DNA of 64,000 nucleotides, taken from Anthracocystis setariae. Lineage: Eukaryota; Basidiomycota; Ustilaginomycetes; Ustilaginales; Ustilaginaceae. A model generated the notes under the pieces. It made no database searches. It was not told the origin of the DNA and saw only the letters and a list, made by a program, of their open reading frames with translations. The DNA lies in contig CAKMXJ010000039.1 in the NCBI GenBank assembly GCA_928724745.1, positions 434,001-498,000 on the forward strand. The letters are read 5' to 3'. The position numbers were made by a program, and so were the translations under genes. This document shows positions 8,555 to 18,921 of this stretch, piece by piece; the stretch's first letter is position 1; every line of letters starts with the position of its first letter.

Positions 8555-10900
8555 ATGTTTGCACCCATGTCCAAGGGAGGCTCTGACGACGCCTGGCAAG
8601 AACAAGACGATGCCGGTTCCCTCAAACCAGGTCGCTTCCGTGCTTACCTGGCAGATCAGCTATCGACAACACCGTCTTCAACGCACGCAACTCCTTCACG
8701 ATCCATCCCGTTCCCGAAAGATGCTGGCGTTTCATCTGGCAGCAGTCGAAGGAGCTCAAAGCCAACTTCAGATAAAGGCAAGGCGAGGCAGCTCGATTCT
8801 CGATTCATGGCTGGCTTCGACACAGGACATGGGGCAGCCTCTACGAGTCTAGGCAAGCGACTCGCAACCGGTCTTGGCTTTCGACCATCGGCGACCAAGC
8901 CTGACCGGCGAATCGCTCCATCAGACCACTTGCGATCGAGCATCTCCGCCAACGCTCCCTATACTTCTCGGGCGTACCCAGCCATCATCCCCAACGCCGC
9001 CAGGCAGAATGCTCTAGTATCGAGAGACAGCCTTGTCAAGAGCCCTCAATCGACACAGGCATCGCTTGGGCCATCGCCTTTCCACTCCCCACCACCGCAA
9101 CGGCGTAGAGTCACCAGCATACGAGATCGCAACTGGGAACGAGAACGCGAAAGAGAGCGACTTCGACCCAATCGCAGCTGGCTCAACAACCTCATTCGTC
9201 CGCCGAGGGAGATCGTCGAGGGCTGGCTCGATAGCTGGTGGAAACGATGGATCGCCTTGGCCGGGCTGCCCAGCCTCGTCGTATGGATTTGGTGTGCTGT
9301 ACCCTTTCCCAAGACCGATCCGTATGACCCTGATTTGCCGTATTGCAAGCCCGGGTCCAGTAATCCCAGCCACCCGACAGGTTGCTATCCTGCCAACGCC
9401 ACAACCACAGGCTCGACTGGATCCGCAAGGATGACTCTGCACAATCTACCCACCTTCTCAGGGCTCGCCTGGAGTCTGACAACCACGCTCCTGTCCAAGT
9501 CTGGCCCATCGATGCCGCCTCAACATCCCATTGGTGATGGAGACAGACTTACGGTCGATGCCAATTTTTGGTTCTTCCTCATTTTTTACTACGGCATCTA
9601 TGTCGGCGTCGCCCTCATCTACATCACTCAACTGTTCGGCCTGTACAGACTCAATTGGTGGCCAGCCGCTCTTGGCGCCAAGACGTCGTACACCTTTTTC
9701 TGGATCGGAAGCTTGGTGGCCGGCTACGTCTTGCACGAGCTAGATCCACTCGGGACCGAGACCAGACATCGGCCGCTTTCTTCCGGCTCCAAGCTACCAC
9801 AGGAGCAAGCTTGGCAACAAGGGGGCTTGTTGTCGATGCTGAGCTTGCCCAGCGCTGCCAGACTGAGACAGTGGTCCGCCTCGTTATCGAGTTCCGTTAT
9901 GGACGGCAAGCCTTCGATCGACGATGCAGACATTCAATGGCAGCGCAAAACGCTGTGGGTGGGGCTAGCGTTTGCGACTATGGCTATGCCAGCGATCGTG
10001 TGCTTCATCGGATTGCGCCGCAGCGGTCGTCAGACGTACCGGCATAGTTTGACTGATCACCAGAAGACGTTTCTGGAACGACAGCTGAATCAACGCATTC
10101 CGTCGTCGTACATCCGCTTCCTGTGGTTCATGTCGACGATCGGACTGTCGCTGTTTGCGTTGATTGCAGGACAGGGGTATGCTTCGGTGTATCTCTCCAC
10201 TTTGCCGCATACTGGTCTGGACGGCGTGGCGTACGTCTCGTTCTGGACACTGACCGTGAATGGTCTGGCGCTGGTGTCCCATTGGATTCTCGAGTCGAAA
10301 GTGCGAAGTCGGGCGCTGGTGTTTGCCTTCAAGTACTACTACTTTCTGGTGTACTTCATCTTCTACCGCAACCTGTTTGCGCGGCTGCGCTCGTTCGATC
10401 AGTTCGCGTTGGTGCAGCTGCTGTCGTCGTTCTGGGTTTGCATCTGGTACCCGCTATCCATGTCGTCTCTGTGCCATCGCATCGTGCAGTATTTCAATCC
10501 TTCGCCACGCTCGTGGGAGGAGTACGTCGAATCGGTCGGTCTGGCGTTCTATCTGCGCAATCTCGCTCAAAACACCACCATGCTGGCGTTCCTCGGCTGG
10601 GTGAGCATCCTGCATTTCGGTGGCAATCAGCCACTCTACCCGTTCTTCGCGTACGACAACAAACACGATCCGTACAACTATCAGCTGACCATGCTAGGTT
10701 CGCTGGCGATCTGGGGCAGTGAGTTGGTGTCGAGTTTTGTCGCGAGGCAGATCTGTTATTTTGCGTTCAGGGTGGATGTGACTAATTTAGGGTTGGATGA
10801 GATGAGGGAGTTTCCCGAACTGCTGACGACGATCGGATGGGGCAGCATACACACGTTGATGGACATGTTGATGTTTTTGATCAAGTTGAACTTTAGATAG
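8555..10900 (+). CDS. Multi-pass membrane protein of unknown function
   Basis: 781 aa, ATG at 8555, single exon. Residues 1-215 are polar and Ser/Pro/Arg-rich, so probably a cytosolic disordered tail. From about residue 230 I count ten or eleven hydrophobic segments, for example ALAGLPSLVVWIWCAV, FWFFLIFYYGIYVGVALIYI, TLWVGLAFATMAMPAIVCFI, FLWFMSTIGLSLFALIAG, YYYFLVYFIFYRNLF, LTMLGSLAIWGSELVSSFV and MDMLMFLIKLNF. A loop between the first two segments has two cysteines and an NATT glycosylation site, suggesting a lumenal or outside face. The block EEYVESVGLAFYLRNLAQNT and the C-terminal block LGLDEMREFPELLTTIGWGS look strongly constrained. I do not recognise the family and give no function. 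It is not Atg9, a sugar transporter or an ABC protein by motif. Confidence 0.8.
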   Translation: MFAPMSKGGSDDAWQEQDDAGSLKPGRFRAYLADQLSTTPSSTHATPSRSIPFPKDAGVSSGSSRRSSKPTSDKGKARQLDSRFMAGFDTGHGAASTSLGKRLATGLGFRPSATKPDRRIAPSDHLRSSISANAPYTSRAYPAIIPNAARQNALVSRDSLVKSPQSTQASLGPSPFHSPPPQRRRVTSIRDRNWERERERERLRPNRSWLNNLIRPPREIVEGWLDSWWKRWIALAGLPSLVVWIWCAVPFPKTDPYDPDLPYCKPGSSNPSHPTGCYPANATTTGSTGSARMTLHNLPTFSGLAWSLTTTLLSKSGPSMPPQHPIGDGDRLTVDANFWFFLIFYYGIYVGVALIYITQLFGLYRLNWWPAALGAKTSYTFFWIGSLVAGYVLHELDPLGTETRHRPLSSGSKLPQEQAWQQGGLLSMLSLPSAARLRQWSASLSSSVMDGKPSIDDADIQWQRKTLWVGLAFATMAMPAIVCFIGLRRSGRQTYRHSLTDHQKTFLERQLNQRIPSSYIRFLWFMSTIGLSLFALIAGQGYASVYLSTLPHTGLDGVAYVSFWTLTVNGLALVSHWILESKVRSRALVFAFKYYYFLVYFIFYRNLFARLRSFDQFALVQLLSSFWVCIWYPLSMSSLCHRIVQYFNPSPRSWEEYVESVGLAFYLRNLAQNTTMLAFLGWVSILHFGGNQPLYPFFAYDNKHDPYNYQLTMLGSLAIWGSELVSSFVARQICYFAFRVDVTNLGLDEMREFPELLTTIGWGSIHTLMDMLMFLIKLNFR

Positions 10901-11287
10901 GTGCGATGCTCTTCGTTTTTCACTGTCGTTAGAACCGTACGATGTTTGGGGATAGAGTTAGATACCCGGCTTTGGAACAAGCATATATACCTCGATCCTG
11001 AAGCAATTGTGCTGTGTGTGGGAGGCCATGAAGTTGGAGAGTGAAGGCGGCGAGGGGAGAGGCGAGGGTGTTGGATTGGACCCTGAAGGGGAGAAACATT
11101 CATGCGGAGCGGTTTCGGCGGTCCAAGTCGGCCGTGCATCTCCTGTGAGGACGCATTTTACCGCGCTGGATAATCGCCCCTCCTTGCTGCCTTGTCCAGT
11201 GGCTCTGTGACGGAAGGGCTTTGAATTAATGTGCACTCTGGATGACCTCGGGTCATTTCCGATCTGACTAGCCTTGAGCAGAAGATG

Positions 11288-11306
11288 AGGTTAGGTTAGG
11301 TTAGGG
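11288..11306 (+). repeat. Telomere-like TTAGG repeat
   Basis: AGG followed by TTAGG, TTAGG and TTAGGG. It is a short interstitial telomere-like tract. Confidence 0.7.
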
Positions 11307-11916
11307 TCCTGGGATGTAGTGCCAGTAAATGAAGCCGAGTCTTGATCGGGTCAATCACTCTGATCATCCAGCGCCGATGTTGTTTTCTTTTCAAGAAGAG
11401 ATGTGCTGGTATTCTTTTCCGCCAGCAATGCGTGAGGTTCCGGGCTACAGCAGTGCGTAGGAGGATCATCTGCTGTCCTAGGGATGGAAGGAGCACGAGA
11501 AGGTTGCTACTGGCGAAAGGGGAAATCGCGGGGCAAAACATCTATCCGGCACGGACGGAATACGCGGACAATTTTGCGTAAGAGCGATCCTCCACCCCGC
11601 CGTCATTGAATTCAGCCGCGTCCAATAGCCGAAAAAAAAAACCAAAAAAAAAGTCCAGTCCAGTTCAACGACCCCCACATTTCTTCGGCCAAGAAAGCTT
11701 GATCGTGTGCGGTTGCGTGTCAGTGTCAGTGCCAGTAATCATGTATCCGTGTCTGTCCGAGCGGACTGCCTCGTGGTGGTTGGTTGTTGCCCGGCCCCCT
11801 CCCCCCCTCCAGCCCGGCGAGCGAGTCATTGATATACTCGCTCCAAGCTTGTGTAGGTCGTTTCTCTTTCTTCTTCACCTACTTGTGTTGACATCGCCCT
11901 CCTGTCCTCCTCCCGC

Positions 11917-11968
11917 AAACAAGCAAGCAAGCAAGCAAGCAAGCAAGCTAGCTAGCTAGCTAGATAGC
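11917..11968 (+). repeat. (AAGC)n(TAGC)n tract in 5' leader
   Basis: Seven AAGC units followed by three TAGC units, then TAGATAGC, ending four bases before the ATG of the SCOT gene. It almost certainly lies in the mRNA leader or next to the cap site. TAGC is self-complementary around GCTAGC. Confidence 0.9.
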
Positions 11969-11972
11969 CACG

Positions 11973-13565
11973 ATGTTGACCGCAACCCTTCGCTCCTCGA
12001 TGAGGACGGGCCTTCGCTCCGCCTTCCAGTCCTCCACTTTGCCCACACGCACGTTCACTCGCAGTCTCGGCTCGAGCGCCAGCAAGATCTACGATTCCGC
12101 CGATGACGCCGTCAAGGACATCAAGCCTGGTTCCACCGTCCTCTCCGCCGGTTTCGGTCTATGTGGAACTCCCGAGACACTCATCAGCGCCATCTCGCGT
12201 CATACCCACATCAACAACCTCACCGTCGTGTCCAACAATGCCGGTACAGGTCAAAAGGGTCTTGGAAAGCTGCTCAAGACCAAACAGATCAACAAGATGA
12301 TCTCGTCGTTCATCGGCGGCAACAAGTACTTTGAAAACCAGTACCTGACCGGTCAGGTGTCGCTGCAGCTTACGCCGCAAGGGACGTTGGTCGAAAAGTG
12401 CCGTGCCGGTGCGTTCGGTATCCCTGCATTCTACACGCCGACTGGTCACAACACCGCGATCCACACGGGTGATCTTGTGGTGCGCTACGAGAAGCGCGAC
12501 GAAGGGTCTAACGAACCTTTGAAGGCGGCCGAGATGGCCAAGCCTAAGGAAGAGAGGAGCTTCAACGGACGCAACTACATCCTAGAGGAGGCGATCTACG
12601 GCGATTATGCCATCATCCACGCCTGGAAGGTGGACGAGGCGGGTAATGCGGTCTTCCGATACGCTGCCAACAACTTCTCGGCACCCTTTGGAAAGAATGC
12701 CAAGGTGACCATCGTCGAGGCCGAGGAGATCGTCCCTGTAGGCTCGCTCAGGCCAGACGAGATCCATCTGCCCGCGATCTACGTCGACCGCATCTGCAAG
12801 AGCACGCACGAAAAGGAGATCGAGGTGCAAACCGTTTCAGATGCCCCCAAGCCCGCCAAGTCCGAAAGCAGCGGCGCCTCCGCCGATGCCGCCAAGCAGG
12901 AAGCCAAACAACGTCGCATCCGAATCGCCAAGCGTGCTGCCAAGGAAGTCAAGGACGGCGATTACATCAACCTGGGTATCGGTATGCCGTCGCTTGTGCC
13001 CAACTACCTGCCACCCGGTGTCAACGTTGTACTTCACTCGGAGAACGGAATCTTGGGAATGGGTCCTTACCCCAAAACGAGCGAGATGGACGCTGACATT
13101 GTCAATGCCGGCAAAGAAACCGTCACTCTGCTCCCGGGCGCATCGACATTCGACTCGAGCGAGAGCTTCGGCATGATCCGAGGCGGCCACATCAACGTCA
13201 CCATGCTCGGCGCTTTGCAGGTGGGCGCCAACGGCGATTTGGCCAACTACATGATCCCTGGCAAGAAAGTCTCGGGCGTCGGCGGCGCTATGGACCTCGT
13301 CTCCAACCCGGCCAACACCAAAGTCGTCGTAGTCACCGATCACGTTGACAAAAACGGTCGCTCGAAAATCGTAGCCGACTGCAAACTCCCTCTTACAGGA
13401 AGCCGATGCGTCAGCCGAATCGTCACCGACCTCTGCGTCTTCGACGTAGACCGCCAAGGCGACAAAGGCCTCACCCTAATCGACCTCCAACAAGGCGTAT
13501 CCCTAGACGAGGTCAAGCAAAAAACCGACGCTCCTTTCACTCTAGGCCCCAACATCAATCCCTAG
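11973..13565 (+). CDS. Succinyl-CoA:3-ketoacid CoA-transferase, mitochondrial
   Basis: 530-aa class I CoA-transferase of the OXCT/SCOT type, moving CoA between succinyl-CoA and acetoacetate (or a related acid) in the matrix. Residues 1-37 form a presequence rich in Arg, Ser and Thr without acidic residues. The alpha part follows with the oxyanion-type motif [15 protein letters not shown] and [16 protein letters not shown] charged linker (about residues 285-315) leads to the beta part with [19 protein letters not shown] and [10 protein letters not shown]; Glu357 in SENG is the expected catalytic glutamate that forms the CoA thioester. Both halves are fused in one chain, as in animal SCOT. Single exon. 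Length and order fit the family well. Confidence 0.95.
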   Translation: MLTATLRSSMRTGLRSAFQSSTLPTRTFTRSLGSSASKIYDSADDAVKDIKPGSTVLSAGFGLCGTPETLISAISRHTHINNLTVVSNNAGTGQKGLGKLLKTKQINKMISSFIGGNKYFENQYLTGQVSLQLTPQGTLVEKCRAGAFGIPAFYTPTGHNTAIHTGDLVVRYEKRDEGSNEPLKAAEMAKPKEERSFNGRNYILEEAIYGDYAIIHAWKVDEAGNAVFRYAANNFSAPFGKNAKVTIVEAEEIVPVGSLRPDEIHLPAIYVDRICKSTHEKEIEVQTVSDAPKPAKSESSGASADAAKQEAKQRRIRIAKRAAKEVKDGDYINLGIGMPSLVPNYLPPGVNVVLHSENGILGMGPYPKTSEMDADIVNAGKETVTLLPGASTFDSSESFGMIRGGHINVTMLGALQVGANGDLANYMIPGKKVSGVGGAMDLVSNPANTKVVVVTDHVDKNGRSKIVADCKLPLTGSRCVSRIVTDLCVFDVDRQGDKGLTLIDLQQGVSLDEVKQKTDAPFTLGPNINP

Positions 13566-14365
13566 AGTACACCAACCCAATCCAACCCCACATGCCTAAG
13601 CAGCCAGATCCTGTTTTTCTTTTTTTCTTTTTTTTTTGTAGATTGAGATTCCCCCCACCAATCCCGCTTACAATCGCAAAGTTCCATCCTGAGATTCCAA
13701 GAGCTTGAACGAACATGCCGTGCACTAGACTGACAGAGGGCACACACACACACACACATATATATACACGCACGCCATAAGCCTAAGCCTTGGGGGACCA
13801 AACAATCAAGATTGACGACATTCAAGACACTTCTGGTGGCCGAACCATCTCTGACGCCATGGACCGCAACGCCAAAGGGACAAATCTGTGCGAGACGGCG
13901 CCATTGCCACCATCATTACCGAAAGATAGCGCGGTATCGGCGCCGTGGTCGATACCGCCGTCGATGACGCCAGCGCGATGCGAGTTGTTGTCGTCATCGA
14001 GGTGTGCAGGCCAACGTGTTGGCCGCCTGCGTCGAGTCGACGAGACCACCGAAGCCGTCCCGAGCGAGAGGCGCGATGGCCCCGCTTGGTCGGAATACGC
14101 TCGCATGACGGGAGGGGAGCGTGCGATGCAGGGATGTGGAGAAATCGAATAGAGCTGCCACGTAGGGTGGATAAGAGGGGGGAAGAGCGAGGTGCAAGGA
14201 GAGGAAGTACGGAGAGGTCAAGGGGTCGAGAAATCGAGGAATGGTGCTGCTGTTACAAGAGCATCAAACACGAGGCATTACGAGCGACACAACCGAACAA
14301 CAACTTTTGTGCGTCGGGGCGATGTGAACCGAGGGCTGCGATGCCTTTGAGCGTGTGCGACGATG
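13566..14365. other. Intergenic between SCOT and eIF1 genes
   Basis: 800 bp holding the 3' regions of two convergent genes. It has T-rich and CA/TA tracts (13618-13638, 13740-13770). A minus-strand frame at 13822-14106 is discussed among the findings but I do not call it as a gene. Confidence 0.4.
13740..13770. repeat. (CA)n(TA)n microsatellite
   Basis: About nine CA units run into a short TA run and CACGCACG. It lies downstream of SCOT. Confidence 0.85.
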
Positions 14366-14910
14366 TTAGAAACCGTGGACCTTGACGTCGGCCTTGGGAG
14401 TGATACCTTCCTGCACGATGAAAGTTGCGACCTTCTGACGTTGGTCGCCCTGGAGCTGGATGACTTGTCCGAGCTCCTCGTCGTCAACAATGGTACCGTT
14501 GCATGCGAATTCCTTCTTGAAAGCCTTCAGCAGCTTCTTCTGGTCATACTCTGCAAGGTGGCAAGTCACAAGGCCAAGATGGGAAGGAGCGACAGAATAG
14601 CGATATTGCCATTCGAAGAGGACAGGAAGAGAAGCAGCAAATTTAAGTAAAATCAGTGTTTGTTCAAGGGTGGCAAGGGTGTAGGAAATGGCGAGGCATG
14701 TAGGTAACTATGCAACGTGTGGAAAGGAGACGTACCTTTAGGTAGTCCCTGAAGAGTAGTAAGGGTCTTGCGTCCGTTCCTCTGTTGGATACGGATGTGG
14801 ACGTAGTTCTGGGTCTGTTGCTTCTTGGTAGCCTGGGAGGTAGCGTCTGGCTTAGACTCGTCGCCGAGATCGGCGAAGGGATCGTAACTGGAAAGGTTTT
14901 GAATATTCAT
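14366..14910 (-). CDS. SUI1: Translation initiation factor eIF1 (SUI1), two exons
   Basis: eIF1 guards start-codon choice in the 43S preinitiation complex. Exons are 14910-14736 and 14550-14366, joined across a 185-nt intron with donor GTACGT and acceptor CTTGCAG; the junction falls inside the Glu codon of LPK-E-YD. The product is 119 aa. It begins MNIQNLSSYDPFADLGD, like yeast MSIENLKSFDPFADTG, and contains YVHIRIQQRNGRKTLTTLQG, FACNGTIVDDEELGQVIQLQ, GDQRQKVATFI and ends in KVHGF, all hallmarks of SUI1. The small acidic Ala/Thr/Lys insert at residues 18-32 is slightly longer than in yeast. The splice model is supported by alignment across the junction. Confidence 0.95.
14551..14735 (-). other. 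Intron of eIF1 gene
   Basis: 185-nt intron, donor GTACGT at 14735, acceptor TTGCAG at 14551, phase 1. I looked for a snoRNA box C/D pair inside and found none that was convincing. Confidence 0.85.
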
Positions 14911-16134
14911 AAGCTATTTGCGATTGGCGGTGGATCAGGAGCAGGACCTGAACGTTGAGTCTGCGAGCAAAGAGGAGTGGTGGTGGTGGTGATGATGAAA
15001 AGAGAAAAGAGACAGGAGAAAGGAAAAATGAAAGCCCAGCTTAGGTGTAGTGACGGTAGAGCGGAAACCAACCAGGATGGCGGCACATCTGCTCACCATC
15101 TGCGACCCACGCTGACTGTCACTCTGCCCAGCTCACCACGGCTGAGCGTGCTTTACGGCTGAGCCGTTGGGGTCTGCGTTTCGGTGCATCCATCTGGCCT
15201 TCAGTTGTTACGTTGTTTCTGCGCAAAATGCGCGAGCGAGCCAGAAACAGGCGATCGAAAAAGGGGTCTCTAGCCCGTGTCACGTCTCGGTCTATGCGCC
15301 AGATCTGCTAAACACGCTCAGGCTCAGTCAGGGTATATGATTGAATTGAATTCTCAATTGAGCCTGCAGCAGCATTTCATCTTTTCAGGCTTGGACGCTG
15401 CACGATTTGAATTTCCAAAACGATCCACAATTTTCTAATTTCTCGCAGAGGTACAGTTCAGAGTGCAGAAAACTACTACACTGCTACTGAGCCTGCCAGG
15501 CGAGACGGGACAGCCTTGCGCTGTCGTACGACTTACGGTAGTTTAATCAATCTCACATGTCCAGTTTTCCAAATCTGCCTGCGTTGCTCCTGCATATGTT
15601 CTGGAACGAAGCACGTCTTGTACCCACAGCGCTGCCACGGCCTCACAATCATAAGCAGCAGCTATTTGGCAACGTCCTTGTCGTGAAAATAGGACCTGGA
15701 CCAGATTCATTCGAGACTACATATGAGACGGCGATAATGTACAAGGTCAAATCGAAAAGTATTAAAGAGGTGAGGTTGCGTTCCGTCCATAGGGTTGGAC
15801 TGGTCCTACCAGATATCAGGGCTGGCAGTAGTCCGGTCCGTGTGATGCGTGTATAATATCAAGATGCCCCGTGTCAGAAATACAGATGCCGTGCTAGAAG
15901 CGGTATTCAAAGGGAAGGAACAGGAAGGATACATGTGAAGAAAAGAGAAGTAGAGATGAGTAAGAGAGAACAGGGAAAGGGAGAGGGAGAGGGAGAGGGA
16001 GAGGGGAAAACGAAACTTGGAGCCGAGACAGGAGGAGAGCAGCTCTGAAAGAGAACCGCATAAGAGATCCCAAGTCAAACCTGCCGAGATGCAGTTCTGG
16101 AACTGAGCTGTGAGCTTGCCACTCAGAAACGCCT
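14911..16134. other. Intergenic between eIF1 and WC-2 genes
   Basis: 1.2 kb, upstream of eIF1 and downstream of WC-2 (both minus strand). It contains a GGGAGA tract near 15978-16006. Short frames lack coding bias. No RNA gene recognised. Confidence 0.4.
15960..16010. repeat. (GGGAGA)n purine tract
   Basis: Four to five GGGAGA units inside an almost pure purine run, just downstream of the WC-2 stop codon. Confidence 0.85.
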
Positions 16135-18921
16135 TCACATATGGCCACCGCCCATGCCGTTCATGCCGTTGGCTGGATGCTGGTGCGGATTCTCGTCGAA
16201 CGAGCCTCGATTGGCAAAACTGGTGGGTGATTGATTGAGCATGCCCTGCATATTGATACCATGTGGCATCGAATTTGGCGGTGCCATCGGGATGCCCTGC
16301 AGCTGGCCACTGTCAGCTCGATTGAACGGATGCGGGTGTCCATGCGGCATACCGGGAGGCATCATGTGACCGGCCATGACTGGGTTCATCCCCATGCCAG
16401 CGCCAACGCCGCCCGCAGGAGGTATCCCGCCACCGCCAATCATCATGGAACCTGCCGCTATGTTTGGGTCGCCACCTTTGCGCTTGATTTTCTTGGCCCA
16501 CCGCAGACCGCAAGCGTTGCAGAGCGTCTTGGGGCCCAGAGGCCCCTTACGCCATTCAGGCGAATCGACACGGCCACAGTCTGTGCAGACATGATCGCCG
16601 TCGTCCTGTTTTGGCTTCTTCTTGCGACGCGCATCATCCACGGCGTTGCCCGTACCGTCTGTGGCACCAGCATTGTTCTGGCTGGCAGCACCTTCTTCGT
16701 CCGACTCGTCGCCTGCAGAAACTCCGAGACCAGCCAAGACATCGTCGCGGGCGCTGTTGGTACGTATGATCGGACTGGTCGGGTGCGATCCGATCGAATT
16801 TTGCCTCGAGCCATGACCCGGTCGTGAGTTACGCGGTTGAGATAAGATGCGACCGTCCGGTCCGATTGCAGCGGCACCGAACATGGGGTTGACCGGGTGT
16901 GCCCATGCACCTGCCGTGGCTTCGTTTTCAAGCTCCTGCTTAAGGAGATCGGGATGATACGACGAGGCGGCAAACGAGTTGCGGTCGTGTTCGTTGTCCG
17001 GACCGGTCAAATCCATATCCGCGATGAGCAGACGAAGCTTCTCATTCTCAAGCTTGAGCTCGAGGAACGAATCCAGCATGCTGGTGTTCTTGCTCGGATA
17101 GGGACGCGCCGAGCAGAAAAAGCACTGAAGCTGCGATCGGCCGGAACTGGTGGCTTCACTGGTCGGTGTCTGCAGTGTCTGCTCCTGCCTGAGAGGGTGA
17201 GCACCGGGTTTGGACCCGGTGGACAGATTGGGCGCCATGCTCTCGGACTTGACCTTGGCCTTTTGCGCGTCACCGTCGGCTGCAGTAGACGCACCATTGC
17301 TGCCAGCGCTTTCCGTCTGCGAGGCGTCCGTATCCTTGGATCCATCGGTTGTCCCGTTGGTCCCCGCCTGAGCTGCAGGTTCCGGGGGGAAGTAAGGATG
17401 ACCGGTGGCTTCGAAGACAATGTAATCGCCGTCACGTGTGAAGGCATCGGCGTGCTCAACCTCGCTGCCGCGCTTGTCGCTACGGTCCTTCTCGTCGCCA
17501 TCACCGGCAGAAGAGTCGTTGTCGTTGGAAGACTTTTCGCCCTTCTTGTAGGTGCGAGTGGTTTTGGGCTTGGTCTTGAAGCGGTAGTAGGTTAGCAGCT
17601 CGCCCTTGCTGCTGCGCATTCGGTCAATTTCTCGGTCGACCGAAGCGACGTCCTGAGGATGAACGAAATCCGTCAGCTTGCGACCCTTGAGCTCCTCGCT
17701 CTTCCAGCCTGTAAGTCCTTGGACACTAGGGCTGGCGAATAGGATGATGCCCTCGGGGTCGAGCACATGGACAAAGTCGAGCAATTCCTCGACGACACGG
17801 CCGGTCCAACCTTTACGCTTGGTGAAGTCGGTCGCAGCCGACGAACCGCTGGCGCTGACATCGACGCCGCGAAGGATCTGACTGCCAAGACCGGGAGGAT
17901 GGCTGGCGGCATGACCGCCCATGGACGCAAGGGGCTGGGATCCGACAAACGAGTGGCTATGCTGTTGCCCGGCCGGGTAAATGGAGGGTGGTTGCGGATA
18001 GCCGAGACCTGCGCCATAAGGCTCGTGGCCAGCGGTACCCAGCTCGATGCTGCTGAAGGAGCGCTGAGCGAATCCGGGCGGACCTGCGAGTTCGGACCCG
18101 CTGCGAGATCTGCGATGGCGGAAAGGCGGTCGAGCGAACGAATTTGGTTGCCCATCTGGACCGAAGCCTGTCATGGGTGTGGAGCCCATGCTGTTGATGT
18201 CGCTGATGCTCCGACCGCTGGTGCTGTCATTGTGGACGAGCAGAGGTTTGTTGGATGGCACGTTGGTCGGATTGATGGGTGCACCGCCGAAGGTCATGCG
18301 TCTACGTTTGCCTTGCGCCGATTCTTCGCTGCTATTGGAACTAGGCCCATCGGGCTCATAGCCGTTGATGCTGGCGCGAAAATCGGAATTGGACGGTGCT
18401 CGCATCGACATGACGCCATTGACGTCGGTACCATTCTGGAGGTAGCCGTGCATGGCGTTGGGCATGGTTGTCCATGTAGCGTCGGCAGCCGGTCCAAGTT
18501 GGATTGGATCATCGTTCTTCTGAGATTGGCGCCTGGATACGGGGGCAGAGGCGGATGTGTCGAAGCCGAGATGGCCATACGCGGCTGCAGCGGCAGGATC
18601 GAGACCAACAGGGTTGGGCATCATGCTGGGCACAAAACGCTGGGATGGATCGCCATCCATAGAGCGAGGCGGCATTACCATGCCCGCATGCTGTGGCATC
18701 ATCATTTGAGATGGATGTGGGAAGTTCTGTGCGGATGCGTGTGGGTCAAAGCCGTTGAAGTTGGGATTTGGCATGTCGTTTTGTGCGTTGGCCTGGAACA
18801 TGGATTGCATAGCCTCCTGACTCATGGCCGGTCCCTCATTATTGAAGAATTGAGGATTGTAGCTATGTTGCTGCTGCTGCTGCTGCTCCGCGGGTGGGAC
18901 GGACCAGTTCTGACCTTGCAT
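16135..18921 (-). CDS. wc-2: White collar 2 (WC-2) PAS/GATA blue-light transcription factor
   Basis: 928-aa partner of the WC-1 photoreceptor; the complex controls light-induced genes. Residues 1-365 are Gln/Met/Pro-rich with a poly-Gln run coded by CAG repeats (18867-18887). A PAS domain spans about 370-455: VVEELLDFVHVLDPEGIILF, ASPSVQGLTGWKSEELKG, DFVHPQDVASVDREIDRM. A long Ser/Thr/Asp-rich part follows. The single GATA finger is CTDCGRVDSPEWRKGPLGPK then TLCNACGLRW, with Cys779, 782, 801 and 804, i.e. C-X2-C-X18-C-X2-C with the SPEWRKGP loop typical of WC-2. A basic patch (KKIKRKGG) follows, then a Gly/Met/Pro-rich tail. Domain order PAS then GATA without a LOV domain separates it from WC-1. 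ATG at 18921, single exon. Confidence 0.93.
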   Translation of the reverse strand: MQGQNWSVPPAEQQQQQQHSYNPQFFNNEGPAMSQEAMQSMFQANAQNDMPNPNFNGFDPHASAQNFPHPSQMMMPQHAGMVMPPRSMDGDPSQRFVPSMMPNPVGLDPAAAAAYGHLGFDTSASAPVSRRQSQKNDDPIQLGPAADATWTTMPNAMHGYLQNGTDVNGVMSMRAPSNSDFRASINGYEPDGPSSNSSEESAQGKRRRMTFGGAPINPTNVPSNKPLLVHNDSTSGRSISDINSMGSTPMTGFGPDGQPNSFARPPFRHRRSRSGSELAGPPGFAQRSFSSIELGTAGHEPYGAGLGYPQPPSIYPAGQQHSHSFVGSQPLASMGGHAASHPPGLGSQILRGVDVSASGSSAATDFTKRKGWTGRVVEELLDFVHVLDPEGIILFASPSVQGLTGWKSEELKGRKLTDFVHPQDVASVDREIDRMRSSKGELLTYYRFKTKPKTTRTYKKGEKSSNDNDSSAGDGDEKDRSDKRGSEVEHADAFTRDGDYIVFEATGHPYFPPEPAAQAGTNGTTDGSKDTDASQTESAGSNGASTAADGDAQKAKVKSESMAPNLSTGSKPGAHPLRQEQTLQTPTSEATSSGRSQLQCFFCSARPYPSKNTSMLDSFLELKLENEKLRLLIADMDLTGPDNEHDRNSFAASSYHPDLLKQELENEATAGAWAHPVNPMFGAAAIGPDGRILSQPRNSRPGHGSRQNSIGSHPTSPIIRTNSARDDVLAGLGVSAGDESDEEGAASQNNAGATDGTGNAVDDARRKKKPKQDDGDHVCTDCGRVDSPEWRKGPLGPKTLCNACGLRWAKKIKRKGGDPNIAAGSMMIGGGGIPPAGGVGAGMGMNPVMAGHMMPPGMPHGHPHPFNRADSGQLQGIPMAPPNSMPHGINMQGMLNQSPTSFANRGSFDENPHQHPANGMNGMGGGHM

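Larger units (their letters stand above)
10901..11972. other. Intergenic, long leader of SCOT gene
   Basis: About 1.07 kb between two plus-strand genes. It holds a TTAGG tract near 11288-11306, an A-rich tract near 11632-11651, and an AAGC/TAGC tract directly before the SCOT start. No gene recognised. Confidence 0.4.
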
